DNA from: Blastocatellia bacterium
Lineage (GTDB): Bacteria; Acidobacteriota; Blastocatellia; UBA7656; JADIYM01
Reading direction: 5' to 3'
Assembly (NCBI GenBank): GCA_016705245.1
Contig: JADIYM010000007.1
Location: 221,754-285,753, forward strand
Length of the DNA: 64,000 nt
Program-made: the position numbers and the translations under genes
Notes under the pieces: generated by a model
Seen by the model: the letters and a program-made list of their open reading frames with translations, nothing else
What the model was told of the DNA's origin: nothing
Database searches by the model: none
Part shown: piece after piece, positions 31,101-38,940 of the stretch
Layout: each line of letters opens with the position of its first letter
Numbering within the stretch: the stretch's first letter is position 1

Positions 31101-32242
31101 GCTACGAGCCCAGTCGAAGGGTCTCGAGTTGCGCTTCACGATCGACCCTTCGGTACCGAGCTCGGTCCTCGGGGATGTGAGCAAGCTTCGCCAGATCCTC
31201 ATCAACCTGCTCGGAAACGCCGTGAAGTTCACCGAGACCGGCACCGTCTCTCTCGCCGCAACGTGGCACGACGGCCGGGCTGCGTTCGTCGTGGCGGATA
31301 CGGGCTTCGGTATGACCGAGGCTGAAACGAGGTCGCTCTTCCAGGCTTTCGTGCAGACCGAAAGCGGGGCCCGTTCGCACGAAGGCACCGGGCTGGGACT
31401 CGTCATCAGCCGCGACTTCGCGATGCTCATGGACGGCGACATCGCCGTCGAAAGCGAGTTCGGACGCGGCTCGACGTTTCGCGTTGATGTGGCATTGCCG
31501 GCGACCGACGCCGTGGCCGAGTCCGCCGGGCCGCGGCGTGTTCTCGGCGTCGATCCGGACGCGCCCGTGCTGCACGTGCTGGTGGTCGACGACGTGGCCG
31601 AGAACCGCACGCTTCTCGAACAACTGCTGACGACGGTAGGCATGGACGTGTCGACTGCCTCGAACGGGCGCGAGGCGGTCGACGTGTGGACCCGGATGCG
31701 TCCCGACATAGTTCTCATGGACGTGCATGCCCGTGCTCGACGGAATTGGCGCGACGCGCGAGATTCGGCGTCGCGAGCGCGAGGATGAGTCGGGCGATCG
31801 CGACGCTCCGACGCCGATCATCGCACTCACGGCGAGCGCGTTCGATCACGATCGCGACAGGATCCTCGACGCGGGCTGCGACGACTACATTCCGAAACCG
31901 TTTCGAGAGGCCATGGTTTTCGAGAAGCTCGCGGTGTACGCCGGTGCGAGGTATGTCTTCGAGAACGACCTCGATGGCGGGTCTGGCCAGGCATCGGCGG
32001 CGTTGTCGCGCCCGCGGCGCCGCGCCCTCGCGTCGGTGCCTCGCGGGCAACTGGAAGAGCTCGCGGCCGCGGTGACGATCGGCGACGCGTCAGCGGCCCT
32101 CGACACGATCGACGGCATCCGGCAAACGGACGCCGAGACTGCCGACGTGCTTCGAGATCTCGTGCGCAACTATCGCTTCGACGAGATTCTCGACCTGCTG
32201 GCCGAGACTGAGGGGTCGCAGGCCGAGACTCTCGCAGACTGA
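28188..32242 (+). CDS. Two-component-regulator-propeller hybrid histidine kinase, two frameshifts
   Basis: About 1350 aa across three frames. A signal peptide leads into a periplasmic seven-bladed propeller pair built of repeats like YLWVGTKDG and TLWIGTSGGGLARW, then a Y_Y_Y domain (GEYRFKVWGRDAGG), one transmembrane helix (AYLLYVSVAAAIVYVAI), a coiled coil, HisKA (FLANMSHELRTPLNAVLGF), HATPase (NLLGNAVKFTETG, DTGFGM, GTGLGL) and a C-terminal receiver (DIVLMDV...MPVLDG, lysine in YIPKPF). Frames change near 29750 (SGT / TLWIGTPGG) and at 31727 (LMDV / MPVLDG). All catalytic motifs are intact, so the breaks are probably sequence errors. It likely senses a periplasmic polysaccharide or breakdown product, as in HTCS-like proteins. 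It starts at GTG 28188. Confidence 0.88.
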
Positions 32243-32246
32243 GCGT

Positions 32247-33239
32247 TTACCCCAGGATCTTGCACTTCTCGAGCTTCCCGAGGATGCCCTTCCGCTCGCG
32301 GTCGATCCGCTTTCCGATGAAGACGCCCTGACTCCTGAACTGTTCGCTGAGCGGCAGGGGACACCAGTCGAAGTCGTACCGGCCACAGGTGTAATTGAAA
32401 AGCGACGGCCATCCTTCTCCCTTGAAGTGAACCATGCCCTTGGCGCGATACACCGAGTCAGGCAGTTTCCGGAGCATCCGCTCGAACCGGTCTCGATCGA
32501 GCGGCATCGCGCTCTCGAACGAAAACGCCGAGATTGCGTCGGTGTCGAGATGTCCCTTCCCCGATGTGCCGTGATGATGTTGCTCGTGGCCGCACTCGTC
32601 GCCGGCGCAGGCGTGTGCGGCCTCGCGGTCGAGCCTCTCACGATGCGTGCTTGCACTCGTAGCGAAGAGCACCTCGGCGTCGAGCGCCCCGAACGTCGTC
32701 TCGAGCATCAGGGCCCGTCCGTTCATCCGGCGGACGCGTTTCTCGGCCTTCTTCAATTCCCTCGGGGTGACGAGATCCGTCTTGTTCATCACGATGAAGT
32801 CCGCGGCGTCGATCTGGTCCGCCACGACGGCGGCTTCCTTCATCGAGCGATCGACGTTTGCCGCGTCGACGACCGTCACGATGGCGTCGAGACGCAGACC
32901 CGTGTTGCGGATCTCTTCGGCGAGCGGGTATGGATTGGCGAGCCCGGTCGTCTCGATGATGAGCAGGTGCGGATCCACTGTTTCAATGATCGACCGGACG
33001 GCCATGCCGAACTGGTAATTGACCGTGCAGCAGATGCAGCCGTTGTCGAGCTCGATCATCTGTTCGACGTTCATGCACTCGATGGCGCGTCCGTCGATGC
33101 CGATTTCGCCGATCTCGTTGACGATGACGGCGACCTTCTTGTCGCCCATGCCGCGCGCGAGCACCTGTTTGAGAAGCGTCGTCTTACCGCTTCCGAGAAA
33201 GCCCGTGATTATGTCGACCGTCAGTCCCGATGCGCCCAT
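32247..33239 (-). CDS. COG0523 family GTPase (CobW/ZigA-type metallochaperone)
   Basis: 330 aa. A G3E GTPase with Walker A GFLGSGKTT, the metal-binding CXCC motif in NGCICCTVNYQ, the glutamate of IETTGLANP, and the guanine motif MNKTDL. A histidine-rich stretch (GHEQHHHG) before the C-terminal CobW_C domain suggests zinc or cobalt handling. Proteins of this type deliver zinc or another metal to client enzymes; the metal is not determined. It is convergent with the propeller kinase, separated by 4 nt. Confidence 0.92.
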   Translation of the reverse strand: MGASGLTVDIITGFLGSGKTTLLKQVLARGMGDKKVAVIVNEIGEIGIDGRAIECMNVEQMIELDNGCICCTVNYQFGMAVRSIIETVDPHLLIIETTGLANPYPLAEEIRNTGLRLDAIVTVVDAANVDRSMKEAAVVADQIDAADFIVMNKTDLVTPRELKKAEKRVRRMNGRALMLETTFGALDAEVLFATSASTHRERLDREAAHACAGDECGHEQHHHGTSGKGHLDTDAISAFSFESAMPLDRDRFERMLRKLPDSVYRAKGMVHFKGEGWPSLFNYTCGRYDFDWCPLPLSEQFRSQGVFIGKRIDRERKGILGKLEKCKILG

Positions 33240-33357
33240 GCAGCCGATTCCCTCCGTTCAGTACCGCGAGCGGTAGCTAGCGGGTCGAGTGTGACCTACA
33301 CGCTCTCAACCCCGTACCGCGCTGGATCCGAATCGGGAATCCTAGCACGGAGGGCCA

Positions 33358-33759
33358 TCAGTCCGACCGGCGACGGCCCAGCGCCACGAGAAGCCAAGCA
33401 TATGCGCAGGCTAGCACCACGGCGAAAAGCCCGCCCCAGAACGACACCGGCAACGAATACGACGAGTTCGTGCCGTCCGTGACGATGAGATAGAGCCACT
33501 CGTCGAGCGCCATAGCGAGGCCGACGCTGAACACGACGCGTGCGAGGTCCACGACGCGGTGGTTCGCGGCGGAATCGAACACCGCGAGGGGAACTCCTCC
33601 GATCGTCGCGACGACCAGTCCCGTGTAGAGGTGATGAATGTTGTACGCACCGACGTTCAGGTCGGTGTCCGGGGCGAACCACAGGTAGCTGCGGAGCACG
33701 ATGAACGTCGCGCTCGCGGGAACTACGAACAGTGCGACGCGGCGCCAGGCCTCGTTCAT
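33358..33759 (-). CDS. Small multi-pass membrane protein of unknown function
   Basis: 133 aa with four predicted transmembrane helices (VALFVVPASATFIVLRSYLW; YTGLVVATIGGVPLAVF; VVDLARVVFSVGLAMALDEW; WGGLFAVVLACAYAWLLVAL). No family recognised. The ATG at 33759 overlaps the stop of the DinB gene (ATGA), so it is translationally coupled to it. Homologues of such pairs are not known to me. Confidence 0.7.
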   Translation of the reverse strand: MNEAWRRVALFVVPASATFIVLRSYLWFAPDTDLNVGAYNIHHLYTGLVVATIGGVPLAVFDSAANHRVVDLARVVFSVGLAMALDEWLYLIVTDGTNSSYSLPVSFWGGLFAVVLACAYAWLLVALGRRRSD

Positions 33760-34220
33760 CGCGAGCCCCACTCCCACAGGCCGAATGCGGTCTTCTTGTC
33801 GACCGGATGGCCGGCCTGCTTGAGTGTCAGCACGATCTGACCTCGGTGATGCGACTCGTGCGAGATCAGATAGCCGACGAACGCCGTCGTGTGCGGCTTG
33901 AAGCCCTTCACGCGGGAGCCGTCGGCCTGGCGGTCGGCGATGAGCTGCGCAATGGCGGCGCCCGATGCCTCGAGCGCCGTCGACAGGTCCTCGACGCTCA
34001 CTACGGCTCCCTTTTCCAGTTTCGAAAGCCCGTCGAGAAGCGCCGGTGCCGCCTGCTTGAGCCACATGAGCCGGACGTTGTGGATGTGCGCGAACTGTTC
34101 GCCGACGGTGCGTCCCTTCGATGCGGACACACAGCCGAGCGCGTTCCCGGGCAACGAGTCAAGCAGGTACCGGTTGATCCGGTCGTGGATGTTCCAGGTC
34201 TCGACAAGTTCAGTGGACAT
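33756..34220 (-). CDS. DinB-family protein
   Basis: 154 aa, a four-helix-bundle metal-binding protein. The histidine ligands are visible as EQFAHIHNVRLMWL and ISHESHHRGQIVLTLKQAG, the usual DinB pattern. Members act as thiol-dependent transferases or have unknown DNA-damage-related roles; the activity cannot be specified. It is preceded by a family A repeat (34231-34320) and overlaps the next membrane gene. Confidence 0.88.
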   Translation of the reverse strand: MSTELVETWNIHDRINRYLLDSLPGNALGCVSASKGRTVGEQFAHIHNVRLMWLKQAAPALLDGLSKLEKGAVVSVEDLSTALEASGAAIAQLIADRQADGSRVKGFKPHTTAFVGYLISHESHHRGQIVLTLKQAGHPVDKKTAFGLWEWGSR

Positions 34221-34230
34221 GCTCTCTCTC

Positions 34231-34320
34231 CTCTGCGCCTTTGCGCCTTTGCGCCTTTGCGCGAAGTCTTCTCTTTAGTCGAGGGAACAGGGTCGCGCAA
34301 AGGCGCAAAGACGCAAAGAA
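34231..34320. repeat. Family A variant (GCGCCTTTGCGC, copy 4)
   Basis: CTCTGCGCCTTTGCGCCTTT on one arm and GCGCAAAGGCGCAAAGACGC on the other. It lies between the DinB gene and the radical SAM gene. Confidence 0.85.
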
Positions 34321-34340
34321 CTCGCGAAGACGCCGAGCCT

Positions 34341-35411
34341 TCAGTCGAAGAGCTCGAGCTGTCCGTGCCGGGCCGGCCGGCGGAATGCGTCCGTCGAGAG
34401 GTGCGGTAGGGACTCTTGGTACCCGAGCCGTCGCCGCGTGACGTGGAACAGCTTGTGGATCTGCTCGATGGCGACGCCGTCGCCCTTCATCCGCTTCCCG
34501 AAGCGCGTGTCGGCCACGTTGCCGCCATGGGCGTTCTCGATCTGGTGGATGATCTTCAACCGCCGGTCGGGATAGTGCTCCTCGAGCCATCCGTCGAAGA
34601 GCCCGGCGACGGCGCCGGGCAAACGCGCCACGGTATATCCCGAGTACCGCGCCCCGGCTTCGTAAGCCGCCTTTAGAATCGCCGGTAGCTCGTGATCCGT
34701 CAGCGCGGGAATGATCGGCGCGATCAGCACGACGACGGGGATGCCGGCATCCGAAAGGCGCGCGATGGCGTCGAGCCGCAGTTCGGGTTGCGACGTGCGC
34801 GGCTCGAGCTTCCGGATGAGCGCACTGTCGAGTGACGTGATCGACACCGCGACGGCGGCGGCGTCGTGCCGGGCGAGCTCCGAGAGGATGTCGATGTCGC
34901 GCGTCACCAGCCGGTTCTTCGTCACGATCGAGACGGGATTGCGGAACTCGGCGAGCACCTCGAGGCACCGGCGCGTGATTTCGAGCTTGCGCTCGATTGG
35001 CTGGTAGGGGTCCGTCACCCCGCTGATGCCGAGTTTCTGCGGCTTCCAGCGAGTCGCCATCATTTCGGCCCGCAGGAGCTGGGGCGCGTCCTCCTTCACG
35101 AGGATCGTCGTCTCGAAGTCGATCCCGGCATTGAGTCCGAGGTACTCGTGATATGGACGCGCGTAGCAGTAGACGCAGCCGTGTTCGCAACCGCGATACG
35201 GGTTGATGCTCGCGTCGAAGCCCACGTCGGGACTGTCGTTCGTCGCGATGATCGACTTCGACGCGTCGCGGACGAACTTCGTTTTTGGGGCGATCGCCTC
35301 GTCGTCACCGAGGCCGTCGAGGTCCGGCTCTACGTGCAGCCGCTCGAACCTGTTCTTCGGAGCGTCCGCCGTTCCTCGTCCCTTCAACTGTTTGGGTTTC
35401 GTATGGCTCAC
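34341..35411 (-). CDS. Radical SAM protein (SplB-related / Rv2578c-like)
   Basis: 356 aa. The [4Fe-4S] motif is in YRGCEHGCVYCYARPYHEYL (CX3CX2C), followed by SIVTKNRLVTRDIDIL, ISITSLD-like and PIIPALTD motifs of the SplB/COG1533 group. Members include spore photoproduct lyase relatives and uncharacterised radical SAM enzymes; no spore context exists here, so the substrate is open. The GTG at 35411 is chosen; the open frame extends into the repeat at 35451 but that part is not conserved-looking. Confidence 0.88.
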   Translation of the reverse strand: MSHTKPKQLKGRGTADAPKNRFERLHVEPDLDGLGDDEAIAPKTKFVRDASKSIIATNDSPDVGFDASINPYRGCEHGCVYCYARPYHEYLGLNAGIDFETTILVKEDAPQLLRAEMMATRWKPQKLGISGVTDPYQPIERKLEITRRCLEVLAEFRNPVSIVTKNRLVTRDIDILSELARHDAAAVAVSITSLDSALIRKLEPRTSQPELRLDAIARLSDAGIPVVVLIAPIIPALTDHELPAILKAAYEAGARYSGYTVARLPGAVAGLFDGWLEEHYPDRRLKIIHQIENAHGGNVADTRFGKRMKGDGVAIEQIHKLFHVTRRRLGYQESLPHLSTDAFRRPARHGQLELFD

Positions 35412-35450
35412 GCCGTCATTCAACCAACGCGCGCGCGCTATGTCAAAGGT

Positions 35451-35578
35451 GAGTGGACAGGATTCACGGGATTCGGCAGAGGATTGACAGGATCTGATTT
35501 GTGAGTTTCGAGCGAGCACTCATCCATTGAGCATTCCTGTCAATCCTCTCCGAAAATCCTGTGAATCCTGTCCACTCA
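35451..35578. repeat. Family B element downstream of the TonB receptor
   Basis: GAGTGGACAGGATTCACGGG at the left and CCTGTGAATCCTGTCCACTC at the right, with internal ATTGACAGGAT / TCCTGTCAAT. It begins 4 nt past the receptor stop codon on the minus strand. Confidence 0.88.
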
Positions 35579-35582
35579 CTTT

Positions 35583-38500
35583 CTAGAACGTGAGCTTCAG
35601 GGCGAACTGGATGACGCGCTGGCCGCCGGAGCCAATGCGCGGGCTGCCCGCCGCGACGTCGGGAGTCCGAGAGAACGTCCCGAACGTCGGCGAAAGCAGA
35701 TTCGTCTCGGGAAGGGCGAAGTTCGGATGGTTGAAGATGTTGAAGATCTCTGTCCGGAACTGCAGGTCTACGGTTTCGGTCAATGCAATCCGCTTGAACA
35801 CCGAGAAGTCGACGTTCGTGAATTTCGGGCCGCGGAACGTGTTGCGTCCCAGGCTGCCGTAGCTTCCCTCCGCTGGAATCAGCAATTCGCGCGGCACAGT
35901 GAGAATCAAGCCGCCCTTTCCATCCGGCTGGAAAGCGCCCGGAAGATCGTTGGGCCTTTGTTCGTTGAACGCGTTTCCGTCGAGCACCGCGTCGGTCCCG
36001 AGCCGCACGGTGAAAGGCGCGCCCGACTGCGCCGTCACGATGCCGTTCACCTGCCAGCCGCCGACGAGACGATTCATCCCTTCCCCGACGTCGCCTCCGA
36101 ACGCCTTTCCCTTCCCGAAAGGCAGATCCCACGTATAGCTCGACGTGAACCGATGCCGGACGTCGAACGGAGAGTTCCCCCGCTCGGCATGCAGGTCGAT
36201 GCTGTTCTGCGGAATTCCGGCGCTTCCCGTGAAGCCGAAGATGTCCGACGCGTTGTCGATAGAGTGCGACCAGGTGTACGACACGAGAAACGAGAAGTCC
36301 GGACCGACTCGTCCGGTCAGCCGCGTCTGCAGCGAGTGGTAGATCGACGCGGCAGACGCTTCCTGCTGCTGTACGAGGTCGATGCCGCCAACGTCGATGC
36401 CTTCGAGCAGGAACGTCTTCCCGTCGAGCTGCGTCGGTCGCCTGTCGAAGATGTTGTTCGAGTCCGACTCGCCCGGAAAATACGCCGGCTGGTTCACGTC
36501 GCGGTTCAGCAGCAGCTTCACCCCGCGCGTTCCGTAGTACCCGACCTCGAGACCGACCGAGTGGCCGATCTGCTGTTGGACATTGAGGTTCCACTGGATG
36601 GCGTACGGCGTCCGGATCTCGGGATCGATCGTGATGAGCGCCGGACCGGCATCTTCGTAGTCCGGTCCGAGCGGCACTTCCGCGAAGATGTCGCCCAGCA
36701 GGCCGGGATCCGGGACGGTTCCGAAGATCGGGTAGAACTGCACCGACGCCGTCGGGTTGAAGGTCAGGCTGAACGGCACGTTGCCGAAGACCAGGTCGTA
36801 GAACATCCCCGCCCCACCCCTGACCACCGTGCGGCCGTCCTTGAACGGCGTCCACGCGAATCCGACGCGCGGCGCGAAGTTGTTGTGGTCGCCTTCGTGC
36901 AATCCGACGTCGTCGTTGAAGAACCCGCGCTCGACGGTGAAGTTCGTCAGGCGACCACTAGCCGTTGGCACGGTGTTGAGCTCGTATCGGAGTCCCAGGT
37001 TGAGCGTCAGTCCCGGAACGACCTGCCAGTCGTCCTGCGCGAACAGGTAGTAGTTCTGCTGGCGGATCGGCGGTGCAGTCACTCCGCGGCCTATGAACGT
37101 CGTCTGCGGCGCAGCGGTCCCCTGCAGGAAGTCGTGAAACGGACTGATTCCGCTCACCGCGCCGTCGAATCCGATCGTCCCGGCGAAGCTGAAGTCCTGG
37201 AAGCCGTTCAGCTGAACGTACCGCACGTCGACACCGAACTTGAACGTGTGCGCCCCGCGCGTCCACGTCACGTTGTCGATCGCCTGGAACGTGTTGAGCG
37301 CGTCGCCGAACGGATAGAGGTTCGCGTTGCCGATCGGCGTGAGGCCCGACACGTTGACCTGGGGCAGCGAGCGGTTGTCGTCCTCGAGCACGTTCGTCGG
37401 CAGCCCGATCGTCGCCGGGTCGGTGCGGTCCTCGCCGGTGTAGTCGTCGAAGGCCCGCGCGGCGACCAGACGCACGACGTTGACGACCGAAGCCCCGAAC
37501 ACGTGCGTCCACGACGCCGCGAAGTTCTGTGCCCTCACCTTCGAGAAGAGCCCGTAGCCCGGCACCTGCGCCGCGCCGCTCGCCGTGCCCGATGTCGACT
37601 GGACCGGCGTGAAGGAATCGCTGTCGTTGATGAGGTACCGGAACGAGAATGTATCGCTCGCCGTCGGATTCAGGTCGATCTTCGCGAGGAAGTTGTCGTT
37701 GCTTCCGCGAATGGTCTCGTTCGACAGGTAGTTGCCGAACGGCGAGCTCGCATTCGGCAATGGGTAGAACTCGAGCAGTCGCGCCGCGACCGGGTCGACG
37801 TCGATCGGACGTCCGTCGAGCCTGCCGGTGATTGCGGCCATCCGCTGGTCGAGTGTCGGCACGTTCGTGAAGATCGTGTTGCCAACGCGCGAGCGGCTGC
37901 CCTCGTAACTGACGAAGAAAAACGCCTTGTCAGCCCGGATCGGCCCGCCGAAGACGCCGCCGAACTGGTTCAGGATGAACGCCGAGTCGGGCGCGCCGCC
38001 CGCGTTCTCGAAGAAGTTGCGCGCGTCGAAGACTCGATTGCGGAGGAACTCGAACGCCGTGCCGTGGAATTCGTTCGTTCCCGAGCGCGTGGCGACGTTC
38101 ACGACGGCCCCGGAGTTGCGCCCGAACTCGGCGGAAAACGTGCTTGTCTGGATCGTGAACTCCTCGATCGCGTCGACGTTCACGAACGCCGCGACATTGT
38201 TGTTGATTCCCTGGTTGTTGTCCGCGCCGTCGAGCTGGTAGTTCGCGCCGCGGTCGCGCTGTCCGCCGACGCTGAACGCGCCGACGTAGGTCCCGCCTTC
38301 AGCCCCGCCTCCGCCGGGCGCCGCAGCGACGCCGGGAATCAGCGCTCCGAGTTGCAGGAAGTTGCGGCCGTTGAGCGGCAGGTCGGTGATCTTCTTGTTG
38401 TCGATGACCGTGCCGACAGCGGAGGTTTCGGACTGGATGAGGTCCACGGAAACCACATCGACGACGTTTGCCTCGGCGGCCACTTGAAGCTCGACGTCCA

Positions 38501-38816
38501 CCCTCGGCTCCTGGTTGACGCTGAGCTGGAGCGATCGCTTCGCATCGGAGAATCCCGTCGCGGTCACGGTGATCTCGTATGGACCAATCGGCAGGGACGA
38601 GAACCGGTACGCGCCGCCGTCGTCCGTTGTCGTCGTCCTCGTGAGGTTCGTGTCGGTCTGGCGCGCCGTGACGGTCGCTGAGACGACGACGGAAGCCTGC
38701 GCATCGGTGACCGTCCCGCGTATCGAGCCTGTCGTGTCCGCCAGGACCCTTACATTCATCGAACCAATCGTCAAACACACGCACGCGATCGCGACAACCG
38801 CCCGTCGAATGGTCAA
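35583..38816 (-). CDS. TonB-dependent receptor (Oar-like) with carboxypeptidase-regulatory-like domain
   Basis: 1077 aa, an outer-membrane beta-barrel. A signal peptide (residues about 1-27) is followed by a CarboxypepD_reg-like domain (SIRGTVTDAQASVVVSATVT, then GPYEITVTATGFSDAKR), a plug region (LPLNGRNFLQLGALIPGVA) and a long barrel ending ALKLTF with the C-terminal aromatic residue. This Oar-like layout is very common in Acidobacteriota, where such receptors may import polymers. The TTG start at 38816 is unusual but has GGAGG 8 nt upstream; ATG candidates further up lie in a repeat. Family B elements bound it on both sides. Confidence 0.92.
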   Translation of the reverse strand: MTIRRAVVAIACVCLTIGSMNVRVLADTTGSIRGTVTDAQASVVVSATVTARQTDTNLTRTTTTDDGGAYRFSSLPIGPYEITVTATGFSDAKRSLQLSVNQEPRVDVELQVAAEANVVDVVSVDLIQSETSAVGTVIDNKKITDLPLNGRNFLQLGALIPGVAAAPGGGGAEGGTYVGAFSVGGQRDRGANYQLDGADNNQGINNNVAAFVNVDAIEEFTIQTSTFSAEFGRNSGAVVNVATRSGTNEFHGTAFEFLRNRVFDARNFFENAGGAPDSAFILNQFGGVFGGPIRADKAFFFVSYEGSRSRVGNTIFTNVPTLDQRMAAITGRLDGRPIDVDPVAARLLEFYPLPNASSPFGNYLSNETIRGSNDNFLAKIDLNPTASDTFSFRYLINDSDSFTPVQSTSGTASGAAQVPGYGLFSKVRAQNFAASWTHVFGASVVNVVRLVAARAFDDYTGEDRTDPATIGLPTNVLEDDNRSLPQVNVSGLTPIGNANLYPFGDALNTFQAIDNVTWTRGAHTFKFGVDVRYVQLNGFQDFSFAGTIGFDGAVSGISPFHDFLQGTAAPQTTFIGRGVTAPPIRQQNYYLFAQDDWQVVPGLTLNLGLRYELNTVPTASGRLTNFTVERGFFNDDVGLHEGDHNNFAPRVGFAWTPFKDGRTVVRGGAGMFYDLVFGNVPFSLTFNPTASVQFYPIFGTVPDPGLLGDIFAEVPLGPDYEDAGPALITIDPEIRTPYAIQWNLNVQQQIGHSVGLEVGYYGTRGVKLLLNRDVNQPAYFPGESDSNNIFDRRPTQLDGKTFLLEGIDVGGIDLVQQQEASAASIYHSLQTRLTGRVGPDFSFLVSYTWSHSIDNASDIFGFTGSAGIPQNSIDLHAERGNSPFDVRHRFTSSYTWDLPFGKGKAFGGDVGEGMNRLVGGWQVNGIVTAQSGAPFTVRLGTDAVLDGNAFNEQRPNDLPGAFQPDGKGGLILTVPRELLIPAEGSYGSLGRNTFRGPKFTNVDFSVFKRIALTETVDLQFRTEIFNIFNHPNFALPETNLLSPTFGTFSRTPDVAAGSPRIGSGGQRVIQFALKLTF

Positions 38817-38856
38817 TTCGGGAACCTCCGGGAGGGAATTTCGCGCAGAATAAGTC

Positions 38857-38940
38857 AGAGTGGACAGGATTAACAGGATTGACAGGATTTCCATCTGCAT
38901 TCCTGTTAATCCTGTGAATCCTGCAATCCTGTCCACTCTC
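38857..38940. repeat. Family B element inside the 3' end of the PEP-utilising enzyme gene
   Basis: GAGTGGACAGGATTAACAGG / CCTGTTAATCCTG...ATCCTGTCCACTC arms. On the minus strand the right arm is read as coding sequence: the enzyme's last 11 or so residues (EWTGLQDSQD) and its TAA stop come from this element. Confidence 0.9.

Noticed and set aside
35727..38681. A 984-codon plus-strand open frame
   Set aside because: It lies antisense to the TonB receptor; its translation is Arg/Glu/Val-rich without any motif.
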